From Ophiodon elongatus (Eukaryota > Chordata > Actinopteri > Perciformes > Hexagrammidae), in NCBI GenBank assembly GCA_016806645.1, contig JACSYO010001810.1, positions 3,583,001-3,647,000 on the forward strand: DNA of 64,000 nt. Reading direction: 5' to 3'. Both the position numbers and the translations under genes were made by a program. Below the pieces are notes generated by a model. The model was not told where the DNA came from and made no database searches. It was given only the letters and a program-made list of their open reading frames with translations. Below, in pieces: positions 1 through 11,372 of the stretch (within the stretch, counting starts at the first letter, position 1; every line of letters begins with the position of its first letter).

Positions 1-473
1 TAGCAGCATCACAAACTCTCTTTGTATGAGGGGCGGAGCGTGCTTTACACACACACCAACTCTGGCTCAGTATTAGTTTTTGACTGTTTGGCAAGTAGCC
101 GTCCATCATCGTCCACTGCAGGTAATATTAATCACTCAGCTCATTGTTTAGCTGTGAATGTTTTTTTTTTAAAGATTTTGGAACTATTTGTACTGCTGCT
201 CAAGAAAGACTTTGTATACATACAAGAATAATAAAGCAATTTTGATTGTTTTCTTAATTCATTTTTGTTTTTTTTCCTCACAATATAATCCAAAAGAACC
301 AATAAGAGTATTGATAAGGAACCAAACCGATGAGCAGTATTGATAAAAGTGCTCGTATCGATAAAATCCTAACAATATCCATCCCTACAAAGGATAGCTT
401 TCAGTGAATGAATCAAATTAATATGAGTAGTTGTTTTACAGCAGAGAATGGGATAAAGATGGGGATAACAAAC

Positions 474-722
474 CTGTTGAATTTGAGCATCGTCTCCAAA
501 GTCACCCAGCCATCATCAAGTTGCAATTGTTCTTTGAGAAACTTGTCTCTTGGAAGATTGTGATCCCCGAAGTAGTACTAGAGGAGGGAATGAGACATTT
601 GAGTTGAATTTAAAGTGACTTTTACAAAATTATATATAAAATCTAGAATAAAATCAGAATACCTCTATTTGTTGTGCCACTTTCAGCTCAATTGAAGACA
701 TCTCTTCTTTCTTTTCTGCCAT
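474..722 (-). CDS. ssb: Lupus La protein, N-terminal coding exons (partial)
   Basis: La binds the 3' oligo-U tail of new RNA polymerase III transcripts in the nucleus and protects them. Two coding exons are visible. Exon 722-663 gives 20 residues starting MAEKKEEMSS and ends at a GT donor at 662-661. Exon 577-474 starts after a CTAG acceptor and encodes the La-motif stretch YYFGDHNLPRDKF, followed by WVTLETMLKFN. This is the winged-helix La motif nearly as in human SSB. The ATG at 722 is chosen because it follows a CACAG acceptor ending at 730 and matches the family N terminus. The RRM domains lie beyond the left edge, and 1-473 is intron with no further exon seen. Start and family are very secure. 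Confidence 0.93.
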
Positions 723-2048
723 GATTGTTCTGTGTAGAAAACAGTAGTCCAAAAATTGGGAAAACATTAAGATTATATCATGATAAAACAAGTAGTATAT
801 CTGAGGAAAACAAAAACCATTTAGCAATCAAGTAATCATTTAAAATTGGCTAAAAATGCTAAATATTCTCCAGACAGCTTTTCTCTCTATCACAGCAAAC
901 AGAGTATTTGAGGTTTGGTTAAATTGGATGAAGCCACTAAGGGCTCTGGGAAAACTGCCATTTTATGAACTAAACTATTTATTGAAAAATTACAATAACT
1001 GAAAATAATCACTAATTCCATTATTAATACATGTATATACATGACACACAAACTATCCATATTAGTCTATTCTATCAGTTGTATATCTTCAGTACTTTGT
1101 GTCCACTGTTTGAGCAATGCCTCAAACCTGGCAGGGGTCCAGGTGTATTTGCTTAGGGTTGAAACTAGCAATTTGGGGGTTTCTGGATAATTCAGTGTAT
1201 CCTAGACATTTTTAATTGAGAAATCTTTTAATGCCGACATGTTCACGATTTTGAACACAGCAATTTAAATTCCATTCCCCATTGTATTGTACACTCAGCT
1301 GTGTAGATATTTTCAAAACGTTGCACATTGTCTGCAATACCACGAGGTTTTCTTTTTCTTTGAATAAACCAAACTTGTATTGCACTCTAAAGAGTCCTGA
1401 GCCAAAAACCCTTGTCATAACCAGCAACTGCAGCTATTCTCTGGGGTTCACTGTGTGTCATTATTCTGTGACGCTAATGAATCCATTTGTACTTGGTTAC
1501 ACCTTAATCTCAATAGCAGGAAAAACCAGCTGGGTTTTATATCGTGAACCGCTTGACCCAATAACTGAAATCAAAGAAGCCAGTTTAAAACTAACCACGT
1601 GTTAAAATTATCATATAACGTTAATTGGCACGAGGAGAAAGTTTTCATTCGTCTGGTGTAATGTTGCTGCTGACTTCAGAGCTACCACGCTAGCTTAGCT
1701 TCATGTATCCGCTGCAGCTGGACGCCGCCACGCTGTGTGACCTGAGACTGTGTTTGATTAACGAAAAGCTCAGTCACACAGCTTATTGAGTCGAGCGACG
1801 GGGACGGTACATGTTTTACTCAGTGGGACATTTAGTTAGCCGCCATATAACGCTATTTAAGTACGTAATGTTATATTCGGCGTTACAGTCCACGTAACTC
1901 CGTACTAGCAGAAGCGTGCTGCTCAAACAAGAAGCAGCGAGACGAGCATGAACGTTACGGTTATTTTGCAAATCCACAAAGCATTCCAAAGCATATATAA
2001 GAGATACAATAAACACACTCTTGCTTGTCCTCGAAAAGTTATACTTAC

Positions 2049-2220
2049 GATACGTTGAGTCGACGCTAGCAACACGTTTAGCCGTTCAAACCGAAAGGCT
2101 TCGCTTCTCTTCGCGCACGTTGTGGAACTGCGTGCTACGGAACTCACCGAGGGCCAAAAAGAGCGAGGGCGTCCCCGCGCTGCTCCGGCTACTCATAGCT
2201 GAGCAGCTGCAGACAGTTAA
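2049..2220 (-). promoter_or_regulatory. ssb: Probable ssb noncoding first exon and promoter region
   Basis: A strong minus-strand donor (GTAAGTAT) sits at 2048-2041. The ssb start codon lies 7 bases inside the next exon, so a noncoding first exon is expected upstream. The 1.65-2.23 kb stretch is richer in CpG than its flanks, as for a housekeeping promoter. The upstream boundary is a guess, and no TATA box was recognised. Confidence 0.45.
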
Positions 2221-2689
2221 CGTTAGCTAACGTTACATCCATCATAATATCTGTGTGATGATGTAATAACATGTACTGCCATTTATTATTTAGCTATTTG
2301 TTTCATTTGTATGTCATTTAACATAAATCATTTCATTTTTTTTATATGTGTGTTTTTCTTATCACAGGCAGTGGTACTGCTTGTACTTTACGTGAGTATT
2401 TCCATTGTAAGCCACTTTATGCTTTTACTCCACCACATATCAGAGAGAAGTATTGTGGGAAGTATGCTACATTTATTTCTTTATTCATTCATTTATTTTC
2501 TTACATTAATTTGAACTTTAAGATATAATAAACTAATATATTATATATTGTTATAGAGTTCTGCAAACTACACAGTAATCAGTTGAAATTAGTCCCACCT
2601 GTAACAGCTGCAACATGAAAGTGATGAAAACATTAATGTGTCACTACTTATAACCCAATAATATAATATATATTATTTTTAAATGAGCC

Positions 2690-2714
2690 ATTCTGCATGA
2701 TAAGTACTTTTATA

Positions 2715-2748
<34 letters not shown>

Positions 2749-2878
2749 TTTTTTTATTCCAGCACTTTTGTACTTTTTGAAAGCAGGGCTTTTACTTAAA
2801 ACAGAGCATTTTTACACTGTGGTATTGCTACTTTTACTAAAGCAAAAATATTTGAGTATTTCTTCCACCACTGGCCAC
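2690..2878. mobile_element. Relic of a teleost nonautonomous DNA element
   Basis: The end of this stretch (TACTTTTACTAAAG, then TTCTTCCACCACTGG) is a reverse-complement match to 9028-9085. It belongs to the very common fish repeat whose ends read like 'CCACCACTG' and whose body is rich in TACTTTACT motifs. A (TA)15 run at 2716-2745 lies inside it. Superfamily not assigned. Confidence 0.5.
2716..2745. repeat. (TA)n microsatellite
   Basis: Uninterrupted TA dinucleotides between ssb and klhl23, inside the element relic. Confidence 0.95.
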
Positions 2879-3167
2879 AAGCGAATAGGTGAAATGTGTT
2901 GATTGATGTCTAATAGAAAAAAGAGACTGCGGTTACATATTGTTTGCTTGGATCAAAGCTTCAAGACAAAATGTGTGAGCAGTTTTGTCAGTCCATTAGT
3001 TGAAAATATATTAAAGAAAAAAAAGATCAAACATGAGGTGAGTTTTTTATGAATTGGTTTTCGGAAACAAACACATTGCAGTTCTCTTTTTGAAGCAAGC
3101 AAACAAGCGCACCTGTGATCGCTTATGATCCCAAATGACAATTTTGTAATATTAGATCTGTTTACTA

Positions 3168-3231
3168 TTGTAAAGCACTTTTAATTGCCTTTTTGCTGAA
3201 AATTGCTCTACAAATAAATTTGCCTTGCCTT
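3168..3231 (+). mobile_element. Non-LTR retrotransposon 3'-tail-like fragment
   Basis: The motif TGTAAAGCACTTT, then GCTCTACAAATAAA and a short TTTGCC/TTGCC run, is the typical 3' end of several teleost LINE/SINE families. Only the tail is present. Family not resolved. Confidence 0.4.
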
Positions 3232-3402
3232 TACACTACAACTTATATCACATTTGATATAAAAGCTGACAGTCTATAGGATGGAGCCAAACATAAATCT
3301 CACTCTGTTTAGAAACAATGTGATAAAACTTATATAGTCAAATGTACCTTATAATGAGCTCACTTATGAATTCAGGCAGAAATCACATCATACTGGTAGT
3401 GA

Positions 3403-3408
3403 TTTATT
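3403..3408 (-). terminator. klhl23: Candidate poly(A) signal of klhl23
   Basis: AATAAA on the minus strand, about 365 bases after the klhl23 stop codon. Confidence 0.4.
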
Positions 3409-3770
3409 TAATCAAGTAATAGTACAGGTCTATTATTAAAAGGGAAATTATTATTTGGAGTATCCTACATCAGTGAGGTGGATTTTGTGTATATGTAAAC
3501 TGGATCTGAATAATACTTTTCTTTTCAGTCCTTCCTTTCATCTTTAAAAACAGAAATACCCAAAAGTAAAGTGCTAACTATGAAGCCCCTGAGTTTAAGT
3601 GAAACGCTTGTTATTATATTCACAGTTTGGCAAATGGGTAGCTCTCAATAGCAGCCATTTTACAGGGTTAACTCTACATCATGTGTGATTGTGTATCTGA
3701 CATTTGCAGACTTTGATAGAATACGCAATCAGATCCATTTGGCACAGAATTATGTGATAAGGATTTGACA

Positions 3771-6700
3771 CTAAACACTGTAAACACAAACACTTCCATG
3801 TGATCTGGCTGGGCTTGGAAGAGTCCCCACAATCTCCCAAGAGTCCAGCTCAGGGTCATATTTCTCAATGGTCTGCAGATAGGTCCCTTTTGAGTAGGAG
3901 TATCCCCCTGTTACATAAATACAACCATTAATGACCACCGCCCCACACTCCATCCTCCTCTCCTTCATCACCGATATTGGTCTCCATTCGTCTCTCTCTA
4001 TGTCGTAGCAGTCTGAGGCGGTCGTCTGTCCACCCACCAAATACAGCTTGTTGTTGAGAGACACTGAACACAGCCCGTACTCTGAAAACAGAGGATTTCA
4101 AATCAGAATACAGTATTCAGCATATTTTCATTATTATATCTTCCTCTTTTTCTCATACCTGGATGTGGACTTATTGTAATGATACTCCACTCATTGACAT
4201 CTGGCTTGTAGACTTGGATTTTTTCATAGGTGCAGTTTCCTCTGTACCCATAGTGACCGCCGGTCACATAGATTTGATCTCCCATTACGCAGGCAGTGGC
4301 ATTTCCTACACCTTCAAAGGAGACAGAGGTTAAAGGTATTTTATCAATCACTCACATCTAGAAATGTAAATCATTCATTTATTGTTTGACCATTTGGAGG
4401 AAGTGGAGGAATAATGACTTTGTTAGGAAGGAGTTGCTTATTTAGACATTCAGCAGATCTAGAGCAACTTTAGCATCACTGTGGGTTTGTGGTGTTTCCT
4501 GCCAGCTGGCCAATGCAAGTCCAATATTCACTCTTCTTTCAGTTCTGTTTTGCTCTCCATCAACTCCTGAGAGAAATATCTGCTGCTAAAGGCTCCGCTA
4601 TGTTCACTAGCAAACAACACATACATCAGAATGTTGTTTGTTGATTTCAGCTCAGCCTTCAACACAATCTAGCCCATGAAACTGATTGCACTCTTAGCAC
4701 TCTGGGCTTGAGTACCTCACCCTGCAACTGGTTATTAGACTTCCTCACAACAGACCCCGAGCAGTTCGGATTGGCAGCCAAACCTCCTCCACTCTGGTGT
4801 TGAACACCGGAGCCCCCCAGGGCTGTGCGCTCCTCCCCCTCCTGTGTCACGCTGTACACCCACGACTGCAACCCCAAACATGAAGAGAACTCCGTTGTGA
4901 AGTTTGCAGATTACAAACAACAACGAGATTTCACATCCAGAGGAAATCAACAACCTTGCAGAGTGGTGCTGAGAGAACAACCCACTGCTCAAGGTCAGTA
5001 AAACCAAGGAGCTGATTGTTGATTTTAGAAAAAGGGGGGCGAAAACACACACCGAGGTTTACATCAATGGGGCTGAGGCAGAGAAAGTTAGCAGCTTTAA
5101 GTTCCTGGGAATAAACATCACAAACAACCTGACATGGTCCTCACACATCTCCACCCTGGTAAAGAAAGCTCATAAACAGCTGTAGTTCTTAAGGAAATGT
5201 AAGAAGGCAAAAATCCTGTGCCAAGTTCTTGTAAACTTTTACAGAGGTGTAATAGAAAGCATCCTGACTGCAAACATTACAAACTGGCATGGGATGTGCA
5301 CGGCCCCAGGACAGGAGGGCTCTACAGCGGGTGATTAAAACTGCCCAGAACATCATTGGCACCCATCTACTGAGCATCAGTGACGTTGGTGAGAAGAGGA
5401 GCCCGCGAAGAGCTGAGGGGATATTAAAAGACCAAAACCCACCCAGCCACAACCTGGTCACCCTGCTGCCGTCTGGAAAGAGATACAGAAGTATCAGCTG
5501 CCGAACCACCAGCTTCATTCCTCTGGCTGTGAGACTCCTTAATTCATCCTCCACCCTCCATATATAATATAGTTTGTATTTGTAGTTGTTTGTTTTCTTT
5601 CCTATATAGCAAATTGGGACTACAATCTAAATGTTGTTGCGCAACCCTGTCGTTCAATGACAAATAGCGCAGCTTTAAAGTTGTAAAAAATGTGAAAACA
5701 TGCATTCTTTTTCAGTCAATTTCCTCTTCCCAATTTCTTTCGCGGCTTTAAGCTATATCTAGTTTCAGGAGAGGATTCAGTTGTTATGACAACTGAGCAA
5801 ACTCCATCTGCTGATGACCCAAGATGTGGCTGAAAGCTCAGAAAGAAGTGGAACTTGTGTTAGGAATTAATTTATTGAGGTCCAATGTTCATTATTGACC
5901 TGGAACAGCAGTTGAACGATCTTCCAAAAAATTTAATTTAGAAGCTGTTCAGGAGCTTTCAATCAAATCACATGATCTCCGTCAGCAGAGAGAAGAATGA
6001 AAGTGATTGAACAGCTACTAAACTCATCCTGTGGAGAGATTGCGTAACAGTAAAGTATTATTTCTTCTTTATCTTATGTGCATTGATTCATATAAGTCAT
6101 TGCTTAATATTTTGCATACCTTGGATCATTTTGGCCAAAGGGGCCCATTTCTTTTTCAAGGGATCATAATATTCGGTGTCTTGCTCCGGAGCTCCTCCTC
6201 TGTATCCTCCAATGGCGTAAATACAGCCGTGCAACGCCACCGAGCAATGGTAGTATCTAGCTGTGATCATGGGGCAGCCCTCGGTCCATTCATCATAGTC
6301 ACAGTTATAAACGGAAACGGTGTCCAGAGCCTCGACGGTGTTTGTCCTGTAACCACCAGTCACATAGATATTTGCCCCAAGTAAACTGACGCTGTAGCTC
6401 TCTCTGGAGTGGTCAGGCATGTCTTTTCCCTGCACCCAGGTGTTGCTGGTAGGATCCCATATGTGAACCTCACAAAGAGGGTGCCAGTAATATCCGCCGA
6501 TGATATACATGCTGGAAGACATTTTTCTGCTCGCGGACACGTCTTTGCCATTGGACCTTAACGCCTGAACGATCACAGATTTAAAAATGTCTTCACTGTT
6601 CAGCAGGCATTGTCTGTGCACCTCTAACGTGGACTTGAAGTAAATCTCATCAAGGTCCAGGTGGATGGAGTGCAGCAACTCCGCAGAACAGTGAACACGA

Positions 6701-7344
6701 TTATCCAAGTCATGGGTCACCCATTTGGCCACGGCGTCTATCAACACCTCGTCCCCCTGCACGGTGAGGTTCTGAGCGGCCAGAACGGAGCTCACCTTCT
6801 CGAGGTCCAGCTCGAGGAACTCCTCCTGCTGGATGAGCTCTGCGAACCGGCTCAGCATCACTCTGCGGGCCTCCCTCTCCAGGCCGGCACACAGGTGCAG
6901 CTCAGCGAAGGCGTGCATCCCCAAGCAGTTGTCCACATCCAGGAGGCGAACGAGAAACTCCTCGCAGGCCTGTTTCACAGAGATGAACTGCAGCAGGTCT
7001 GCAGCCTCCAGCAGGCTCTGCACGTTGCCCTGGGTGATGCTCAGCTGAGCGCTGTACACGTAGTTCACCAGAGCATCCAGCACCCCGCAGTCCACCCCGG
7101 TGAGCTTGATGACGCTGTTTGACCTCTCCCTCATGTCGGCCGTGAACATGACTTTGAAATAGGAGCTGCGGGCCGACAGCAGCGCCCTGTGGCAGTGGAA
7201 CACCTGCCCGGACTCGCCACATTGGAGGGCCACGTCGGTGAACAGGCCACTCGTGTAGAAATGCCTCAGGGCGTCCAGGAGTTCCGCCGGGTGGTCGCCA
7301 TCACAGAAGTCGTATGTGTAGATTTCAGATGGTTTACGTGACAT
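3771..7344 (-). CDS. klhl23: Kelch-like protein 23 (BTB-BACK-kelch)
   Basis: Three coding exons, 7344-6120, 4311-4159 and 4081-3771, join in phase to 562 codons (human about 558). Order: BTB domain (roughly residues 30-140, with LFTDVALQC and FHCHRALLSARS), BACK domain (about 145-250), then kelch repeats to the end (IYVTGGYR, YAIGGYRGG, IYVTGGHYGYRG, LYLVGGQTT, ECGAVVINGCIYVTGGYSYS). The family is known as cullin-3 substrate adaptors; the substrate of KLHL23 is not clear from sequence. The MSRKPS start at 7344 lies just after a CCCCCAG acceptor, so a noncoding exon ending at 7502 (donor GTAAGC) is likely. The first coding intron (1.8 kb) carries an opposite-strand LINE relic. Closely matches human KLHL23, including the C-terminal SHGxVCVY motif. 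Confidence 0.95.
4440..4625. mobile_element. Probable teleost MITE fragment in klhl23 intron
   Basis: The stretch with TTCTGTTTTGCTCTCCATCA, CTGAGAGAAATATCTG and TATGTTCACTAGC resembles a very common fish short repeat. It directly precedes the LINE relic. Assigned from recall of the motif only, so tentative. Confidence 0.35.
4635..5575 (+). mobile_element. Decayed non-LTR retrotransposon, reverse transcriptase C-terminal half
   Basis: In interrupted frames the plus strand reads like the C-terminal part of an L2/CR1/Rex-type reverse transcriptase ORF. Recognisable pieces are NTGAPQGC near 4805, a damaged FADD box near 4905 (now FADY), KTKELIVDFRKKG near 5000, FKFLGINITNNLTWSSHI near 5100, and a tail ending QNIIGTHLLSISDVGEKR then LLPSGKRYRSISCRT near 5480. 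Frameshifts and an in-frame stop near 5184 show it is dead. It lies antisense to klhl23 in its first coding intron. No target-site duplication was identified. Confidence 0.8.
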
Positions 7345-7584
7345 AGTATCTGGGGGAGAATACAGGGGGAAGCACGTCAGCGCTTCAATGACACAACCTA
7401 CTGTGAAGACTGGCTGTGAAGCAACGCAACATCGTGATGTCAACAGCTTTACGAACACCGTGTTAGGCATAAATAGAAAAGCAACATTCTGATGGGCTTA
7501 CCTCTCATATTATTTCCACCAATGTCCCCTCGTGTTGTTTACCGCTCGAGAGTGTGTCTTCTATTTGAACGCTCCTCTTAAAAA

Positions 7585-7600
<16 letters not shown>
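7345..7600 (-). promoter_or_regulatory. klhl23: klhl23 5'-UTR exon and promoter region
   Basis: A minus-strand donor (GAGAG then GTAAGC) ends an exon at 7502, and an acceptor (TTCTCCCCCAG) sits 5 bases before the start codon. The transcription start probably lies close to the (CA)n tract. Confidence 0.5.
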
Positions 7601-7615
<15 letters not shown>

Positions 7616-7628
7616 CACACACACACAC
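7585..7628. repeat. (CA)n microsatellite
   Basis: CA repeat with a single CG interruption near the presumed klhl23 promoter. Confidence 0.95.
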
Positions 7629-7706
7629 GGACCTCAATTTAGCTCGTGCAGGACCGTCGCAGGCTGCTCTATCCTATTTTGGTGTTTATGTGCAGCGGCC
7701 ATCCCC

Positions 7707-7746
7707 CTCCTCCTCCTCCTCCCCCTCCTCCTCCTCCTCTTCCTCC
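7707..7746. repeat. (CTC)n trinucleotide repeat
   Basis: Imperfect CTC/CCT tract that would encode polyproline in one frame. No gene model supports translation. Confidence 0.85.
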
Positions 7747-7749
7747 GAT

Positions 7750-9410
7750 CCCCCAGCAGCAGGTCCTTGACAAAACCAAGCCGCGGTTCAGGAGGACTCA
7801 CCCACCACGCCGTGTTCTCCTCGAGCCTAAATATGAACCTCAATCCGGTCTCGTGAGGCGCATTCGTGAAGCAGCAATCTCAGAATACAAATCTTATACA
7901 AATGAGCGTCGCCTCCAGCAGCGCTCTAAAGAGAAGCCATTGCCCGGTTCACAGTCCGTGTTTCCCCTCTTTCTGGTCGTTGCCATGGCGTTTTGAACCA
8001 CTTTCAGTCTGGTCAAGGCTTTACCTAATCCCAACGAGGATTAGCAGCCCAGTGCACGATATTTACTCCCGTACAGGATCTCACACATCCAACACACGAT
8101 TGTTATTATCAGGTGATTATACACTAAAAAGGAAAAAAACAACTTAATATTGTTCTATTCTGCTAATAGATTCCCCCCTAAATGCTACACACTGTTCCTT
8201 TAAGTAGAATATTGTAATTATAAACTATTCAAAGTGAAAGTAGACATTTTGCCAAAAATGTCCCCTGTGACTGCTATATTGACTCATATATATATATATA
8301 ATTAGATTATTATTATTAGATTATTATTATTATTCATGCATGAACGTAAAAGCAGGATTTTACTGTAGTTGGTTCAGGTGGCACTCAACTGGAACTAATG
8401 ATTATTTTCACTGTGGATTAATCTGCTGATTATTTTCTCCATTAAATGATAGATTGCTTGTTTTGTAAAAAAAATTCTGAAGTGAGAAATGCCATCATTT
8501 TTAAAAGCAGCACATGTGTATCGCATTTAAAATGACAAACAATTCTCATAATAGTTTCAATTACTTTTTTGAGCTTAAACAATGCGGAGTGGTCGCACAC
8601 ATCCAAGAACTGTTGAACCAACTGCACCAATAGACCGCAATGTAAACATGTAAAGCAAATGTTGCACGCTGGCTACCTACAGTGCAATATATTTTACTTT
8701 GGTTATGTTTTTATTTCATAAGCTTTTCAAATGTTTGAATATGTCACTCTTTAATTAATGTAGAGGAGTATAAAGAGGCATGAAAAGAAAATACTCAAGT
8801 AAAGTACAAGCACCTCAAATTTGTACTTTAGTACAGTACTTGAGTCAATGTTATTCCTCCACTGAAGGACAGAGTGACAATTTGTTTTATATATCAGTTA
8901 CCTGCATCTAAATGTCTACAACAGTCATATTGAAGAATATGTCCATTTTAAAAAGGACATTTGTATACACTATCCTACACATTGTTGATGTTATTGGTCC
9001 TTGCATTAGGTCTTAGTACTTTATACTGTTGGGCAATGATGGAAGAAGTACCGATCTGTAACTTTAGTAAAAGTAGCAATACATCTATTATCCATAAACT
9101 TATCCTATTCAGGGTCCTGGAGCCGAGCCCAGCTGACATCGGGCGAAGTCAGGGTACAAACTGGAGAGTTATATTAGAGGTCACATTAAAGGCTGTTGTA
9201 TTGATTTAATTAAACTGCACATATGTGCTTAATAGACTGGAAACTTGGTGTAATACCTCCCCTTTAAAATAAAAAAAAAGTTAGTGTGAAGTTCACTGAA
9301 TAAAAACACTTGGTACAACACAATTGTTCTTAAAGTGATTTTGTAAGTCTACTTTATTTTACACCACTGCGTTGTAAAGGTCAAACAGCAAACTGAACAG
9401 CACATGACAG
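7750..9410. other. Intergenic region between klhl23 promoter and phgdh 3' end
   Basis: No coding exon recognised. It holds relics of the repeat family also seen at 2690-2878: an end fragment at about 8745-8865 (CAAGTAAAGTACAAGCACCT, then GTACAGTACTTGAG) and an opposite-end fragment at 9028-9085. The rest is AT-rich. No phospho2-like exon was found here. Confidence 0.6.
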
Positions 9411-9414
9411 TGAA

Positions 9415-9420
9415 TTTATT
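9415..9420 (-). terminator. phgdh: Candidate poly(A) signal of phgdh
   Basis: AATAAA on the minus strand about 175 bases past the phgdh stop. Other AATAAA-like sites lie a little further on. Confidence 0.45.
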
Positions 9421-9592
9421 TTTACTTCAATAAAGTGAATGTAAAGCATCTAAACACTGGAATGTTATCAAAATACAAGTTTTAAACTGCAAATGTTCAA
9501 CTTGTAAGTTGTTAGTTGTAAACACTAAGACCGAGACGGATCAATTATATTAAACACTTTTGAAGATTTATAGACAGCATTGCTGCCGTCCT

Positions 9593-11336
9593 CTAAATGG
9601 TGAGCTGTGCGGCCTCCTTCACCAAAGGCTTCAAGGCACTGAGGTCTCGTGGGAGAGCGGACACCCCCACACAATACCACAGATCCCCAGAGCGGTCTGC
9701 AGGAGCACTGAAGGACTCAATCTCCACTCCCTCTGTGGCCAGAAGTCCTGAACAAAGAACAATCGACAAGAGAAAATAGGTGGGATTTGAAAGCAAGAAA
9801 AACACAGCTATTTAGTCCTTGGAAGTCACAACTCAGTACCAGCTTTCATCCAAATTTAAAGTAAAAAAACTCATTTGGGGCTAAGAAAATAAATCTGGTT
9901 TACAGATTTTGCCTTGCCGTGGATGTGTTATTTTGACTAAAGGATTCAAGATTACCGTCACCATTTACTACTTGAACCCTAAATCTCCGCTTCAGTTGCT
10001 TTAAAGTTAGCTACATTTTGTCAACACCATCGGTCAGCATCACAAACACATGACCTACTGCGTCTGCCTGTTCCACCGAGGCTATATTCAATCTTTGAGG
10101 GTAAATGGCTGTATATCTACAGGAATAATGTGGGTTGCAATATTTACTCCATTAAAAGTGAACTTTGAAGAAAATGTGTTTGATAAGTATCTAAGGAATT
10201 TTTATTTGGTCACAATCAAAATTGATTTTGTGCAGTGTTAGATTTTAACATAAAATCCCACTTTTGTCCCATTATAAAACTGCTACAAAATGAATATACA
10301 TCAATATATCTGGCTAAAACAGTAAAAAAAAACTACAGCTTTGAAGACAGGGCTCGAGGTGGAAAGCTTGATACAAGGGTTTCACGGAGGGCATTATTTA
10401 AGGGTGGGAGTGTCTGTATTTTGGCTACACTAACATATTACTATAGACTTATAGTCTGGAACAGTCTTTAACATTCTGCAAAGTTAAATGCATAATGCAA
10501 TCATAAAAAGCTCAAAGAATGTTGAAGTGTTTGTTGTATATTTTATGCTTTACGTAGCTGAAACTTTCTATGATCACTTGACATGTCACAGATGTGTTAA
10601 TACAGAGACCAACTCGTGGTAGCCATCAGCTTTGTCCTTATTCTAACAACTTCAGTGTTTTTAGGATTATTTCCCCTGAACATTAATGGGCAATGCATCA
10701 TGTTTAAACGCATGTTTCTTACCAGCCACTGAGGATAGGAGCTGAGGACATGCGGCGGCCTTGAAGAACAACAGATTTCCAGTGAGAGAGACCGGCTGTC
10801 TGAACACACTGCCGCTCAGCTCAAGCAGGACCGGCACGCCGCCTTGAACTGAACCACTGGCTTTGTAGCTGCAGCCGTCGACCACGATCTCCACCTTACA
10901 CACTCCGCCGGCCGCCCCGTCAGACGCAGAGTGGGCCTGGTTCACCTGAACAGTCAGTGGGAAAAGATTCATTTCTAAAAAGACAGGCACCACGTTTCTG
11001 TCATGCGGCATTTGCAGGAATGAGGTCATGTTTTACCGTGATTCCAGACTCCTTGGCTAGGCTCAGTACGTTGATGAGGTTCGGGCAACAGCCAGGTTCA
11101 CGGTTCAGCAGTCCAACCAGCACCGATGAAGTCATGTAACCAGTGGAGGACTTCATGCTGTCCCCTGGTTTGAAGAAAACGGCACATAGAGTTAACTGCC
11201 ACTGCTAGAAAGTGAAACGTTCAAAAGCAAAAATGTTGATTTTTAGAAAAACTGAACAAAAGTGCATCTTCATACTACAATTGCTTTCCCAATCCTACCA
11301 CCAGGGGGAGAAAACAGCCGTTACAACATTATCTTC

Positions 11337-11372
<36 letters not shown>

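Noticed and set aside
1212..1605. Overlapping frames of 71 and 107 codons on opposite strands
   Set aside because: They lie in ssb intron 1, with no recognised domain or conserved motif.
5189..5567. Frames of 92 and 121 codons
   Set aside because: They are pieces of, or antisense to, the dead LINE reverse transcriptase.
6661..7122. 153-codon frame antisense to klhl23
   Set aside because: Shadow of the GC-rich BTB/BACK exon, which is well conserved on the minus strand.
7646..7996. Plus-strand reading frame with a long polyproline run
   Set aside because: The prolines come from a (CTC)n repeat. There is no domain, no splice support and no match to a known protein.
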